This document shows, one piece after another, positions 28,268-38,060 of a DNA stretch of 64,000 nucleotides. The notes below the pieces were generated by a model, which saw nothing but the letters and a program-made list of their open reading frames with translations, was not told the DNA's origin and made no database searches. The DNA comes from an uncultured Chloroflexota bacterium (lineage in GTDB: Bacteria; Chloroflexota; UBA4733). Numbering within the stretch: the first letter of the stretch is position 1; every line of letters begins with the position of its first letter. Location of the stretch: assembly GCA_937967325.1 (NCBI GenBank), contig CALBSQ010000288.1, forward strand, positions 23,759-87,758. The letters run 5' to 3'. A program made the translations under genes and the position numbers.

Positions 28268-29797
28268 ATGGCGGGCAGTATCCTCCTTATCGTTGGCATT
28301 CTCGCCGCTCTTGTGGGGGCGGCCATCTTTTTCGTCGGGACCTTAGCGGCACAGCGCACGCGAGCGCGGGCCGAAACCGAAGCGCAGCGCATCACCCTCG
28401 AATCGCAGACCCGCGAGAAAGAGCTACTGCTCCACGCGAAAGACGATGCGCTCAAGGCGCGGCAAAGCATTGAGGCCGAGCACCGCGACCGGCGCCGCGA
28501 GCTGACCGAGCTGGAGCGGCGGGTACAAAAGAAGGAAGAGTCGGTCGATCGGCGCGGCGAGCAACTGGAGCGGAAGGAGCGCACCGCCCAGACGCGCGAG
28601 CAGCAACTCGAAGAGGAGCGTGCCGCTCTGGAGGAGATCAAGCGGCGGCAGACTGACGAGCTGCAGCGGGTGGCCGGGATGGGCCGGCAAGAGGCGCAGG
28701 ACCTGTTGCTCAAGCGGGTCGAGGATGAGATGCGCGACCTGGTGAGCCGTCGGGTGCGCGAGATCGAGGCGGAAGCGCGCGAGGACGGGGAGCGCCGTGC
28801 CCGGTCGATCCTCACCACCGCCATCCAGCGCTACGCCGCCGACCAGGTGGTCGAGACGTCCGTCTCGGTCGTTCCCTTGCCCAACGAGGACATGAAGGCG
28901 CGCATCATCGGTCGGGAGGGACGGAACATCCGCGCCTTCGAGAACGCGACGGGAGTCGACCTGATCATCGACGATACGCCGGAGGCGGTGACGCTGTCCG
29001 GCTTCGATCCGATCCGGCGCGAGGTGGCACGAACGGCGCTGTCACGGCTCTTGCAGGATGGGCGCATCCACCCGGCCAGCATCGAGATGGTGGTGGAGCG
29101 AGCGCGTCGCGATGTCGAAGCCTATATGCGCGACGAGGGCGAGAAGGCCGCGCTGGCGGCGAATGTCACCGGGCTGCACCCGGACGTGATCCGCACGCTG
29201 GGCCGGTTGCGCTTCCGCTTCTCCTACGGGCAGAATGTGCTCAACCACTCCGTAGAGGTCGCCCACGTCGCGGCCATGCTAGCGGCGGAAGTCGGCGCCG
29301 ACGTGAACATCTGCCGGCGCGGCGGATTGCTCCATGACATCGGCAAGGCCATCGACCACGAGATCGAAGGGCCGCACGCGGAGATCGGCGCCGAGCTGTG
29401 CCGGCGGTTGGGCATGTCGCCGAAGGTGGTGCATTGCATCGCTGCGCACCACACCCCGGAATCGATGGAGACGATCGAAGCGGTGCTCGTGCAAGCGGCC
29501 GACAGCGCATCGGGGGCGCGCCCGGGCGCTCGCGGCGACATGGCGACATCGTACGTCAAGCGCCTGCAGGCACTGGAGGAGATCGCCACGTCATTCGAGG
29601 GAGTAGAACGCGCGTTTGCCATCCAGGCGGGGCGCGAAGTGCGCATCATCGTCAACCCCGACCACATCGACGACCTGGGCGCGGCGCGCATGACCCGCGA
29701 GATCGTCAAGCGCATCGAGGACGAGCTGGAGTATCCGGGTCAAATCAAGGTGATGGTGATTCGCGAGATGCGCGTGGTGGAGTACGCCAAGCGCTGA
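28268..29797 (+). CDS. rny: Ribonuclease Y
   Basis: A 509-aa membrane-anchored endoribonuclease that initiates mRNA decay. One N-terminal membrane span (ILLIVGILAALVGAAIFFVG), a long charged coiled coil to about residue 190, a KH RNA-binding domain (ARIIGREGRNIRAFENATGVDLIIDDTPE) and an HD domain (NHSVEVAHVAAMLAAE, LLHDIGKAIDHE). Length and order match the family exactly. It has its own strong promoter. Confidence 0.95.
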   Translation: MAGSILLIVGILAALVGAAIFFVGTLAAQRTRARAETEAQRITLESQTREKELLLHAKDDALKARQSIEAEHRDRRRELTELERRVQKKEESVDRRGEQLERKERTAQTREQQLEEERAALEEIKRRQTDELQRVAGMGRQEAQDLLLKRVEDEMRDLVSRRVREIEAEAREDGERRARSILTTAIQRYAADQVVETSVSVVPLPNEDMKARIIGREGRNIRAFENATGVDLIIDDTPEAVTLSGFDPIRREVARTALSRLLQDGRIHPASIEMVVERARRDVEAYMRDEGEKAALAANVTGLHPDVIRTLGRLRFRFSYGQNVLNHSVEVAHVAAMLAAEVGADVNICRRGGLLHDIGKAIDHEIEGPHAEIGAELCRRLGMSPKVVHCIAAHHTPESMETIEAVLVQAADSASGARPGARGDMATSYVKRLQALEEIATSFEGVERAFAIQAGREVRIIVNPDHIDDLGAARMTREIVKRIEDELEYPGQIKVMVIREMRVVEYAKR

Positions 29798-29861
29798 CGA
29801 CACAAAAGTGCTCCCACTGAGGAAAAGCCCGATCCAGCTCGTCCCGATAGGTACCAGACCG

Positions 29862-30146
29862 CTACCGTCGGTAGTGCCGGCTGCAGGCCAGCAGTCGCTT
29901 GCGACCACCCGTGGTGCGGACGAAAGTGACGCAGAGTTCGTCGGAGGCCGAGAGCGACCAGACGCCTTCCTCCCGACCGCGCAACTGATGGACTCGGAGC
30001 GATGGATGGCGCTCGTCGGTATCCAGGAGCCGGAGCGACTTGACGACGGATAGGCGCTCGCGGGGTGAGAAGTCGCGGCCGACCAGGCTCTCCAGAAACT
30101 CATCCGTGAAGTCGAGCGTCTGGAAATTCCCCCCCGATCGGCCTGC
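29862..30146 (-). pseudogene. RelE-like toxin without a usable start (frameshifted)
   Basis: A frame of about 85-90 codons reads QTLDFTDEFLESLVGRDF, then VVKSLRLLDTDERHPSLRVH and a C-terminus RLLACSRHYRR, with stop TAG at 29862-29864. This is the pattern of a small RelE/HigB/YafQ-fold mRNA-interferase. The frame is bounded upstream by TGA at 30147-30149 and has no ATG, GTG or TTG before the conserved part. It sits in a different frame from the antitoxin just before it; a run of seven C (seven G on the coding strand) at 30129-30135 marks the junction, and one extra G would fuse the two in frame. Confidence 0.6.
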
Positions 30147-30400
30147 TCAATGAGCCGCAGGAGATCCTCTTCACTCATCTGACGATAGCGGCCGGCCCGG
30201 ATGTCCTCCAGGCCGCGCCGGACGTGCTCTTCCTCTTCGGGCGTTAGGTAGTCCACCGGTCGAAGCGTTACAAAACCATCAATGAGCTCAAGTTCCAGCT
30301 CGCCGCCATCAGGAAGCCCGAGGTGCTCCCGTACCGGCGTAGGGATCACCACACGACCGTCGGCGGCCATCGGAACAAGAGTCTTCATCGTTTCCGCCAT
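30129..30400 (-). CDS. AbrB/MazE-type antitoxin, stop lost to frameshift
   Basis: About 88 recognisable residues. SpoVT-AbrB DNA-binding domain (MAADGRVVIPTPVREHLGL) followed by a toxin-binding tail (EEEEHVRRGLEDIRAGRY, SEEDLLRLIEQAD). No stop codon follows the tail in this frame; the frame runs on without homology, antisense to rny. This again points to an indel at the G7 run. ATG 30388 (MKTLVPMAAD) is an equally good start. Confidence 0.68.
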
Positions 30401-30484
30401 TTCAAAGCGAGGCTGCCGCGTCTGAGTGTACCAGGGGGTTGCAATCGACTCCTGAATGCCGCCGATACTACGGCCACCTCCATC

Positions 30485-30736
30485 CTAGCCACCAACCACG
30501 TTCTTCGCGGCGGACGCTTGCCATTGCAGGCGATCTGCGTAGTCGTCGATGGGCACGTCGACGCGATAGCGGTCCAGCGCCTCTGCCAGCCTGAGGCGTG
30601 GCAAGACGGTGACCTCCACCTTGCCCGGCGCGGTCACACGGAACGTGACGGTGTCCCCCGGCTCGATGTCCGCGTCGCGGCGAATACCCCGCGGTAGCGT
30701 GATCTGTCCGCGAGCGAGAACCTTGCCTAACAGCAT
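30485..30736 (-). CDS. AbrB/MazE-type antitoxin, orphan
   Basis: An 83-aa SpoVT-AbrB domain protein. VLARGQITLPRGIRRDADIEPGDTVTFRV is the swapped-hairpin DNA-binding fold, with a tail (LAEALDRYRVDVPIDDYADR) that would neutralise a toxin. ATG 30736 is chosen as the family start. Only 84 bp separate its stop from the next antitoxin gene, so there is no room for a toxin gene downstream. It may be orphaned or may act on a toxin encoded elsewhere. Confidence 0.68.
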   Translation of the reverse strand: MLLGKVLARGQITLPRGIRRDADIEPGDTVTFRVTAPGKVEVTVLPRLRLAEALDRYRVDVPIDDYADRLQWQASAAKNVVGG

Positions 30737-30917
30737 GGAAGCCCCCCAGATACTTCTCGGCACGTTCGGCGTGCGATGCTATTCTACAACGGCAATGCGC
30801 ATTTTGACCGACAGCGGTTCTCCATACGTCGAATGCGAGATGACATACACACACCTGTTCGTGTGCAGAAGCCGACCGCGGATCTGTGCCGCGATCTCGT
30901 GTCTTCTCTCTTGAGAG

Positions 30918-32129
30918 CTATCTCGGTTGTCGCCTCGAAGGCGTCCGGCCCAGCAAGCGGGCGAAGGAAAATGCGGAGACGTCGATCTTGCTCTGCCCAT
31001 CCAGCGCGAGCTGCGCCAAGACTTCTCCGATCGCCGCGGAATGCTTGAAGCCGTGGCCGGAGCAGGGGGAGGCGACGAGCACGTTGGCATGGCGTGGGTG
31101 CCGGTCTATTACAAAGCCTTCGTCGGCGGTGACCGTGTACAGGCAGACGCGTGACTTGAGGCAGCGGCTGGCCAGTCCCGGCAGATACCCGGCGACGTGG
31201 CTGTCGTACATACGGCGTATCTCCTCATCCGGCACGTCGCGGTCGACGCTGTCCGGCGTGGTTGTCGTATGGAACTGTGCGGTGGCCACTTTTACGCTGC
31301 CGTCGGGACCGTCGATCGCGGGGAAACCGTAGATGTACTCCCCGCTACCGTCGCCAAAGTGCCAGATGAAGACCGGAAAGTTACCGGGCAGAAATGGCTC
31401 GATCGAGCCACGCACCGCGAACCAGTACATCACCTGACGGTAGACACGGAATGGCGCGGCGTACTCCTGCTCCAGGAGATTCCCGATCCAGGGACCGGCG
31501 GCCAGTACCAGCGTCTGGGCCACGTAGCTGCCGGCATCCGTATGCACCGTGACTGACCGACCGGCCGTATCTGCGCCGTACCCCAAGACTCGTTCGTTGC
31601 GATGGATCTGGGCGCCATAGTGCTCGGCCAGCCGGAGCTGTGCCTCCACGCAACGCTCCGGCCGCAGGAATCCGGCTCCCGGCTCGTAGTAGCCGGCCTC
31701 TTGGCCGGCCAGGTGGAACTGGGGGAAGCGTTGGGCAATCGCAGCGGGATTGAGCTGCTCGTGGGGGATGCCGTGCGCTTCCGCGACCTGGATAGTCCGC
31801 CGGAAGAAATCGGGGCGATAGGGGGGGACGGAGCGGCTGTCCGCACCTGCCAGGATGAGGCCACCGGTAATGGTCAGCAGATCCTTGCCGGTGGCCTGTT
31901 CGATCTCCCGCCACAGCTCGTAGGAACGTAGCACGAGTGGCACGAAGGCGGGTCCCTCGCCAACCGCCTGGCGGGTAACACGCGTGTCGCCGTGGGTCGA
32001 GCCGAATTGGTGCGGCGGGGCAAACTGGTCAATCCCCAGCACGCGGGCGCCGCGCTTAGCAAGCTGATAGATCGCGGCGCTCCCCATCGCGCCCAGACCC
32101 ACCACGATCACGTCGAAGTTCCCGGACAT
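30918..32129 (-). CDS. FAD-dependent sarcosine oxidase / N-methyl-tryptophan oxidase-like
   Basis: A 403-aa DAO-family flavoenzyme of the monomeric sarcosine oxidase (MSOX/SolA) type, oxidising secondary amino acids to amine, aldehyde and H2O2. Rossmann motif VIVVGLGAMGSAAIYQLAKRGARVLGIDQ, the MSOX block GSTHGDTRVTRQAV, and a late VLVASPCSGHGFKHSAAIGE that holds the covalent-flavin Cys in relatives. ATG 32129 is preferred for GAGGGGTG upstream. No transporter or C1-transfer genes lie adjacent. Confidence 0.87.
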   Translation of the reverse strand: MSGNFDVIVVGLGAMGSAAIYQLAKRGARVLGIDQFAPPHQFGSTHGDTRVTRQAVGEGPAFVPLVLRSYELWREIEQATGKDLLTITGGLILAGADSRSVPPYRPDFFRRTIQVAEAHGIPHEQLNPAAIAQRFPQFHLAGQEAGYYEPGAGFLRPERCVEAQLRLAEHYGAQIHRNERVLGYGADTAGRSVTVHTDAGSYVAQTLVLAAGPWIGNLLEQEYAAPFRVYRQVMYWFAVRGSIEPFLPGNFPVFIWHFGDGSGEYIYGFPAIDGPDGSVKVATAQFHTTTTPDSVDRDVPDEEIRRMYDSHVAGYLPGLASRCLKSRVCLYTVTADEGFVIDRHPRHANVLVASPCSGHGFKHSAAIGEVLAQLALDGQSKIDVSAFSFARLLGRTPSRRQPR

Positions 32130-32177
32130 CACACCCCTCATCTATTTGCTCGGACGAGGAAGTGTAGCGCCGGCCCT

Positions 32178-33860
32178 CTAGCGGACGCGCAGCGCGTAGC
32201 GCAATGTGGGCGAGCCAGGCGGTAGGAATTGGTAGCGCACGTACATCGGATCACGTATGGACGCGCCCCAGATGGGGTCAGTGGCGTAGCTGCGATCCAG
32301 CGCCGCGGTCAGGAGCCGTGTTGCCTGGTCATAGAGGTCCGGCTGAGTGACCAGCGCCAGCGTGGCGCCCGCCAGCAGTTGGGCATCGTCGCCCATGTCC
32401 ACTACCGAGTCGCCGCGGGCGAAGGTGTCGGCGATCTGCCGCGCCGTCAGCTCGTCGGCATCGTCCCAGGTCTCGATTTCCTGGATGCTATGCCCTCCGA
32501 GGGCTTGCAGCCTGGCCGTGGCGATGTAGGCGCCGACGGACCGGGCGGCATCCTGCATGCCGGACAGCGGCAGGGAGTCGTTGATCGGCAGCCAGCGGTC
32601 GCGTTGGATGGCAATATGTCCTTGAATCTCCACGGTGCTCGCGCCCTGAGCGCAACGTTGGGCCAGCGCTTGCACGGCGCTGACGTAGGCGTCGCGGGTG
32701 GTCTGGGCCAGCCCGCTGAGCTGCTCGATCACGCCGATGGCCAGGTGCAGCCGGAGAATATCGGTCGGATGCACGTCCAGGGCCGGGTCGTTGGCAGGGT
32801 GGCCGGAGCGTGTGCGGAGGGAGGGGATGGGAAGGCCAACGGCGCGATTGTTGAGGGCGGCGAAGAAGGCGGCGAGGTTATGCGCGAACGACGGACCGAT
32901 GTTGAGCAGCCCGTAGACGTCGGCGGATGCCTCGTCCATCCAGTAGCTCCAGAGCAGACCTTGCAGTTGACCCGATGTTGGTCGCCGGCCGGCATGCACT
33001 GGCCCGCCGCCGAACAGCGTCTGCACGCCCGCTGCCAGCTCCGGCAACAGCCCGGCGTCGGCGTGGGTGACGTCGTGGCCACCGGTCTCGTGGGCGAGCG
33101 AGGCCCAGAGCACCGGGTGGTCGCGATAGGTGGAGGGAAGGCTGACCACGCCTACGTCGCCGCCAAACAACTGCTGGGTGTCGTCGGAAGGGATGGTAAA
33201 GGGGCCATCCTGGCCGCTGTGCAGAAAAACCGCGAGGGGCGGATCCTGGGGCATAGCGAAGGGAATGTTCGCAGCGGCACGCTTGGTCCGAGATAGGAAG
33301 GAGCGGTACAAGTTGGAGATAACCGCCAGGAACCGCTGCAGCTCGGGCTGGACCGCGCCGCCGGGCGCGTGCTCGTAGACCGCGCCGGCCAGCGGCTCGA
33401 TGCTATCGCCGGCCTGCCGCAACACGCTGTCCAGGTTCTGCAGCAACGGCATCACATAGCCGGTCTGGTAGGCCAGCGGAAGCGAGGGGGCGCCGGCGTT
33501 GATGGCCTGCTTGACCGCGGCGACGGTCGCCGCGTCGCCCCACGGGGGAACTGGCGGGCCGTCGCCAAACAGGTCGATGACCGCTAGCCGCTCGCATAGC
33601 CGCGTGAACTGGTCCGCGTTGATGGGCGGAGTCGCGCTGTCCTCGAGCAGCTCTTCGGCGACGTGGATCGCCTCTTCGCGACAGGCCTGCTCATAGCTGG
33701 CTTCGTCGTGGCCGGGCGGTGGGTCGAGCGGGAAGGCGGTATCGACCTCCCGACCGTTGACCAGCCTGAGGACGTAGTGACGCTTGTGGTAGTCGGTGTA
33801 TCGCCGAATGAACGTCGACTTCGGTGGTCGAGCCAGGACGGACTCTGCTGGGAGCATCAT
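32178..33860 (-). CDS. Putative zincin-like metallohydrolase, unknown family
   Basis: A 560-aa cytosolic protein that I cannot place in a named family. Residues 257-266 read HETGGHDVTH, like a zinc-protease site but with three residues between Glu and the next His (HExxxH rather than HExxH). About 45 residues on, DEASADVYG (309-317) has the Glu/Asp pattern of a third ligand helix. The rest is mostly helical. ATG 33860 follows a GAAGGA site. It lies 29 bp downstream of the phosphoesterase gene on the same strand, so is probably co-transcribed with it. Metallopeptidase activity is inference from the motif only. Confidence 0.6.
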   Translation of the reverse strand: MMLPAESVLARPPKSTFIRRYTDYHKRHYVLRLVNGREVDTAFPLDPPPGHDEASYEQACREEAIHVAEELLEDSATPPINADQFTRLCERLAVIDLFGDGPPVPPWGDAATVAAVKQAINAGAPSLPLAYQTGYVMPLLQNLDSVLRQAGDSIEPLAGAVYEHAPGGAVQPELQRFLAVISNLYRSFLSRTKRAAANIPFAMPQDPPLAVFLHSGQDGPFTIPSDDTQQLFGGDVGVVSLPSTYRDHPVLWASLAHETGGHDVTHADAGLLPELAAGVQTLFGGGPVHAGRRPTSGQLQGLLWSYWMDEASADVYGLLNIGPSFAHNLAAFFAALNNRAVGLPIPSLRTRSGHPANDPALDVHPTDILRLHLAIGVIEQLSGLAQTTRDAYVSAVQALAQRCAQGASTVEIQGHIAIQRDRWLPINDSLPLSGMQDAARSVGAYIATARLQALGGHSIQEIETWDDADELTARQIADTFARGDSVVDMGDDAQLLAGATLALVTQPDLYDQATRLLTAALDRSYATDPIWGASIRDPMYVRYQFLPPGSPTLRYALRVR

Positions 33861-33889
33861 GTCCTTCTTCCTGTGTCCGGGCGACAGCA

Positions 33890-34759
33890 TCAGACGGTGT
33901 AGGCGGTCCCGCTGCCTTGATCGAGCATCGCGTCGGTATTGACCTGAAGGAACTGCCAGGAGTAGGTAGTTGCCGTGAGCGTGAAACAGACGACGCCCTG
34001 GTCTGTCAAGCGCTGCTCGGTGATGGGCAGCGCCGGGACGTCAAAACCGCGCAACCCGACTCCGCCGGTTCCGATGACGAACGAGCGCGGCCCGTTCGCG
34101 TCCGGCTCTCCGGCCCCGTTGGAGGGGCCGAGGCGCTCGTAGTTGTGCTCGTGGCCGGCCAGGATGAGGCTCACGTGGCAGTCATAGCAGAGCTGGAAGA
34201 GGTCGGCCAGGTTCTGGTTCGGCCCGTGCATGCCGGAGCTAAAGCGCGGGCGATGCCAGGTGACGAGATAGCGTTTGCCGGCGTGCGCGGCAACGTCGTC
34301 GTGCAGCCATTGCCACTGCGCCGATCCCTGCTGTGTCGGGACCTCTGAGTTGCACATGGCCACGCGCCAATTCGCGTCCAGGTCGACCGTGTAATAGCCT
34401 TTGGTCGGATCGCCAGCGACGGCGCCGAAGTAGGAGTAATAGTCGGCAGCGTGGGGGGTCAGGTATTCGTGGTTGCCCGGGATGGGATAGATCCGGTCCT
34501 GGTACTTTCCCCACGTCGGCTTGAAGTAGTCCTGATAGTCTTGCGCCGACCCCGTGTAGTAGGCATTGTCCCCGAGCGCCAGGATGGGCACGCCTGGGTA
34601 GCGCCCCAGCAGATCCGCGGTATGGCTAGCTGCCATGGTCAGGGTCGCGATGTCGCCGGCGGCGAGCACGGTCGTAGCCCTAGCGGGAGCAGCGGGACCC
34701 GGCACTCGTGCAGCATGCGGTTGGGCCGGTGAGACGTCCCCTGGAGCGGCATCAAGCAT
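33890..34759 (-). CDS. Calcineurin-like metallophosphoesterase
   Basis: A 289-aa phosphoesterase close to the purple-acid-phosphatase-like bacterial proteins. Metal-site blocks: LAAGDIATL, ILALGDNAYYTGSAQDY, PIPGNHEY, LVTWHRPRF and ILAGHEHNYERL. No signal peptide is visible from ATG 34759, which has a GGAGG site and is preferred over a longer frame with unnatural composition. Substrate unknown. Confidence 0.85.
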   Translation of the reverse strand: MLDAAPGDVSPAQPHAARVPGPAAPARATTVLAAGDIATLTMAASHTADLLGRYPGVPILALGDNAYYTGSAQDYQDYFKPTWGKYQDRIYPIPGNHEYLTPHAADYYSYFGAVAGDPTKGYYTVDLDANWRVAMCNSEVPTQQGSAQWQWLHDDVAAHAGKRYLVTWHRPRFSSGMHGPNQNLADLFQLCYDCHVSLILAGHEHNYERLGPSNGAGEPDANGPRSFVIGTGGVGLRGFDVPALPITEQRLTDQGVVCFTLTATTYSWQFLQVNTDAMLDQGSGTAYTV

Positions 34760-35005
34760 GATACTTGTCCTCCTCTCTCCTCTGCATGTGAACGCGGACG
34801 GCGTGCGTTTTCGGCCATTCTGGCTGGCCTGGTCGATGGACCGGCCAAACCTGGCATTACTCCGGCTCGACCGGACGACCGAGTTGGCTTGTGGCGTGTC
34901 TCGTAACGTGTATGGACATCGTTGATGGCACGGATTGTACGGCGTCACATGCACTTCAGCAAGAGCGGTCCGTTATCCGGCAGGCGGAGGCCCACGCCAT
35001 AGCGG

Positions 35006-36100
35006 CTAGGCTTTGGACGCGCTCCGCCAGGCCTTCCAATCATCGACCGTGGCGGCGGTCATCGCGGTAGCGGCGACGTGCAGCCAGTCCGGCTTCCGGC
35101 CCTTCAGGTCGCGGCGGACAGCCTCGACGGCGGACGGAGTGCCGAGGTGGATGTTTGCCGTCTCCCAACCCATGGCGTTGAGGAGGCGCGCTTCGTCGCG
35201 TTCCTTGGGTAGGGAGGATAGCTCGATGCGCGAACAGTCGGGGGCCAGACGGCGGACGATCCAGTCCCCGCACAGCTCGACGTAGGGGTCGGGGCAGCGC
35301 ACGGCACGGTTCAGGAGCGTTTGATAGAGCACCTCGCTCGAAGCGTCGCTCTTATGGGCCCAGCTCCAGGCTGACGGCGCGAGCGCTTTGGCTTCACGGG
35401 CGACCTTGCCACCGCGCCAGTCGGCCAGCGCCAAGAAGCGCTGACGGCCCAGGCTGCCCAAGCCGGCGATCCGGTGCGCCACCCGGTACTGCAATCCTGC
35501 TTCCGGCCATAGGTGTTCCAGAGCGTCGCGCGCCCCCGCTGGAAGCTGTTCGATAGGCAAGGAGGCGAGGCCGTCCAGCTTCCTCCAGAAGGGCGTAGGA
35601 TCACGCTCGACGCCGGTGGCCAGCACGCGCAGCCAGCGATGCCGATCGGCCAGTACAAACGGGTCGCCCGCGTGATCAAGGCTGTCTCTATAGCCTTGCA
35701 ACAGCGCGGCGCAGACGTCGCTGAGCGTGATGGACAGGTGACCGGCCTCCCGCGCCAGGTTGGCGCTCACCGCGACGCGGACCAGGTCGATCGGGTAGGG
35801 CATGTCGTACGCTTCGTCCAGGTCGTTGATGCCCCAAATGAGCCGGCCCTCGCTATCCCGCCAGGTGCCGAAGTTCTCCACGTGCAGATCACCAACCGCC
35901 AGGACGGAGGGCGCTTTGGCGAGGTCGGGGCAGACCTCCGGCCACACTTGCGCCCAGCGGTAGAAGGTGGCCCTCAAGAACGGGAAGGGCGACGTGGGGT
36001 CGGCCATCGCCTGGTGCTTGGCGCGGACGTCGGCGGCGATGAGGGTGAGGCGCTGGGCCAGCCAGTGCTCGTAGCCCGTCGTGGCAGCCTGAATGTCCAT
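35006..36100 (-). CDS. DUF2252 family protein
   Basis: A 364-aa protein of the DUF2252 family, thought to have a kinase-like (aminoglycoside-phosphotransferase-like) fold. Motifs GDLHVENFGTW and WGINDLDEAYDMPYPIDLVRVAVS correspond to the catalytic-loop and metal-binding blocks. AAGGAG precedes ATG 36100. It is 47 bp from the M55 peptidase gene on the same strand. Function in bacteria is not established. Confidence 0.82.
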   Translation of the reverse strand: MDIQAATTGYEHWLAQRLTLIAADVRAKHQAMADPTSPFPFLRATFYRWAQVWPEVCPDLAKAPSVLAVGDLHVENFGTWRDSEGRLIWGINDLDEAYDMPYPIDLVRVAVSANLAREAGHLSITLSDVCAALLQGYRDSLDHAGDPFVLADRHRWLRVLATGVERDPTPFWRKLDGLASLPIEQLPAGARDALEHLWPEAGLQYRVAHRIAGLGSLGRQRFLALADWRGGKVAREAKALAPSAWSWAHKSDASSEVLYQTLLNRAVRCPDPYVELCGDWIVRRLAPDCSRIELSSLPKERDEARLLNAMGWETANIHLGTPSAVEAVRRDLKGRKPDWLHVAATAMTAATVDDWKAWRSASKA

Positions 36101-36147
36101 AGCAGCTCCTTTCCCACGGTCAGGCAAACCGCGCACGCGCACAAGCG

Positions 36148-36942
36148 TCAGCGGAATACGGCGAGTGGGTCGTTGCTTTCCACTATGGCGGTCCGCTCGT
36201 CTCGCTGCACGGCGCCGCGCTTCAGATAACCGGTGAGGCTGGCCTCCTGGCCGGGCAGGACACGAACTTCGAAGCGATACGGCGGTTCGCTACGCGTTGG
36301 GGGAATGGCGCCGACCTGCACCTGGCGACAGGCGTCGGCCGCCCCGGCGCGAATCAGCGCGCGAGCGCGGCTGGGCGCCAGCGACCGCGCCGCCTCCAGC
36401 CCGAGGCCGACCTTCGTCACGACGCCGACCAAATTGGGCACGAGCGCCTGCGCCTCGGCCACGGCCTTGTCGTCGCCGGAACAAAACGCGGTGGGGACGT
36501 TGAACAGCGTGCCGGCCAGGTAGGCGCGCATCCCGAACTCGCCGATGGGAACGCCGTTGAGCCGGTAGTACTCGACGGTGCGCGAGGAGTAGGTGTGGGC
36601 GAGGGGGGCGTCTGGAGTGCCGGCCATGGCGTGCTGGCCGACGAAGAATAAGGCGGCGAAGGTCTCGTCGAGGCCATAGGGCGCGCGAACGCCGCGGCCG
36701 GCCATCAGCTCCGCCCGGTCGTGGAAGCGCTCGTAGTCGATGCCGCCAGAGCCGTGGCCGTCCCAGACCAGGATCTCGGCGTCCGGATCGACATCGAGGA
36801 TGCCGTCCACACAGGCGTTGACTTCCAGCGTCAGGAGGCGCTTCGACTGCGCCATTTGGTCCGCCGCTTCGGGCAGACGGGTCTGGTCGAACCCGAAGAT
36901 CATGGCGGGTCCTTCCAGGTCGGTGAGCATGAAAATCCTCAT
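36148..36942 (-). CDS. M55 family D-aminopeptidase (DppA-like)
   Basis: A 264-aa zinc peptidase that in Bacillus releases N-terminal D-Ala from D-Ala-containing peptides (cell-wall turnover). Metal motif DLEGPAMI at the N-terminus, VWDGHGSGGIDY, GQHAMAGT, HTYSSRTVEYYRLNG and FCSGDDKAVAEA. ATG 36942 starts exactly at the conserved MRIFMLTDLEG. Its start is 17 bp after the SDR stop, so the SDR, M55 and DUF2252 genes form one unit. Confidence 0.86.
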   Translation of the reverse strand: MRIFMLTDLEGPAMIFGFDQTRLPEAADQMAQSKRLLTLEVNACVDGILDVDPDAEILVWDGHGSGGIDYERFHDRAELMAGRGVRAPYGLDETFAALFFVGQHAMAGTPDAPLAHTYSSRTVEYYRLNGVPIGEFGMRAYLAGTLFNVPTAFCSGDDKAVAEAQALVPNLVGVVTKVGLGLEAARSLAPSRARALIRAGAADACRQVQVGAIPPTRSEPPYRFEVRVLPGQEASLTGYLKRGAVQRDERTAIVESNDPLAVFR

Positions 36943-36959
36943 GGATGATTCGGCCTTCC

Positions 36960-37793
36960 TCAATCCTCCCGCAGCTCCCAACGGCCGGGCCGCCAGCCGG
37001 AGCGCAAGCGGGGCAACACGACGGCTTCCGGCGACTGGGCCAGGAGGCCGCCATCGATGGCCAGGTCGATGCCCGTGACGAAGCGAGACTCGTCGCAGAG
37101 CAGGTAGACCATCGCCCAGGCGACATCCTCTGCCGCGCCGACGTGGCCAACCGGATAGACCTCCTGGTAGAGTCGGGACTGACCCGGATGTAAGGCGTCC
37201 AGGCGCGCCATCCCCTCGTCGGAGACGATCGCCCCGGGCGAGACGCTATTCACGCGGATACCTTTGGGCGCCCAGTCCACCGCCAGTTGCCGCGTCAAGG
37301 AGGCGACGCCGCCCTTGATCGCCCCGTAGGCGACGCGGCGCGGATAGGCTGCCAATCCCTGAATAGAAGAGATGGCGACGATGCTGCCGTGGCCGCGCTC
37401 CAGCATGTTGGGCAGGCAGGCGCGGACGCAGAGCCAGATACCCTTGAGACCGACGTCGATGGTGCGATCCCAGCCCTCCTCGGTGAGCTCGAGGGCGTTG
37501 CCCATCTCCTGCCAGACCGCGCCGGCAACGAGCCCATCGATGGAGCCGAAGCGCGCCAGCGTGGCCTCGGCCATGCGCTCGGTATCCGCCTTGGAGGAGA
37601 CGTCCACACTCAGCCCCAGGGCGTCGCCACCGCCCTCAGTAATCGCGGCCGCCAGCCGTTCGGCCTTCTCGCTATCCCGACCGACCGCCACGACTCTTGC
37701 ACCTTCCCCGGCGCAGGTCCGACAAGTCGCGCTGCCGATCAGCCCATAGCCTCCGGTGACAATTATCACCTTGCCTTGTAAGCGCGTGCCCAT
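36960..37793 (-). CDS. Short-chain dehydrogenase/reductase
   Basis: A 277-aa classical SDR. Cofactor motif [16 protein letters not shown], catalytic Ser in VAISSIQG, YxxxK as [11 protein letters not shown], and [14 protein letters not shown]. The C-terminal [13 protein letters not shown] is typical. ATG 37793 has a GAGAGGA site. Substrate unknown. First gene of the SDR-M55-DUF2252 unit and divergent from the hsd operon. Confidence 0.87.
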   Translation of the reverse strand: MGTRLQGKVIIVTGGYGLIGSATCRTCAGEGARVVAVGRDSEKAERLAAAITEGGGDALGLSVDVSSKADTERMAEATLARFGSIDGLVAGAVWQEMGNALELTEEGWDRTIDVGLKGIWLCVRACLPNMLERGHGSIVAISSIQGLAAYPRRVAYGAIKGGVASLTRQLAVDWAPKGIRVNSVSPGAIVSDEGMARLDALHPGQSRLYQEVYPVGHVGAAEDVAWAMVYLLCDESRFVTGIDLAIDGGLLAQSPEAVVLPRLRSGWRPGRWELRED

Positions 37794-37990
37794 CTCGCTG
37801 TGTTGTTCCTCTCCGCTCGCGGCACTATGGTAATACCTGCCGCTCCTGTGCGTGCGCTGGCTGGTGAGCCCGACGGCGAGCGGGCCATGCCACGGCGTGC
37901 TGGGTATCCGTGGCGAGCCGGCGATCACACGGCCGACACCGCGCGAGGCGCGCAGAGCGATGGACAGGGTCTTACTCATTTCCGAAACCT

Positions 37991-37999
37991 TGCTATGAT
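37991..37999 (+). promoter_or_regulatory. Extended -10 promoter of the hsdMS operon
   Basis: TGC-TATGAT (extended -10, TATGAT at 37994-37999) with only a weak -35. It lies about 60 bp upstream of the hsdM ATG and predicts a leader of about 55 nt. Confidence 0.45.
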
Positions 38000-38060
38000 C
38001 TGGCAGTCGACCATCGGCGAGATGATGATTCGCATCTGGGACGGGCATTTGAGGTTAGCC

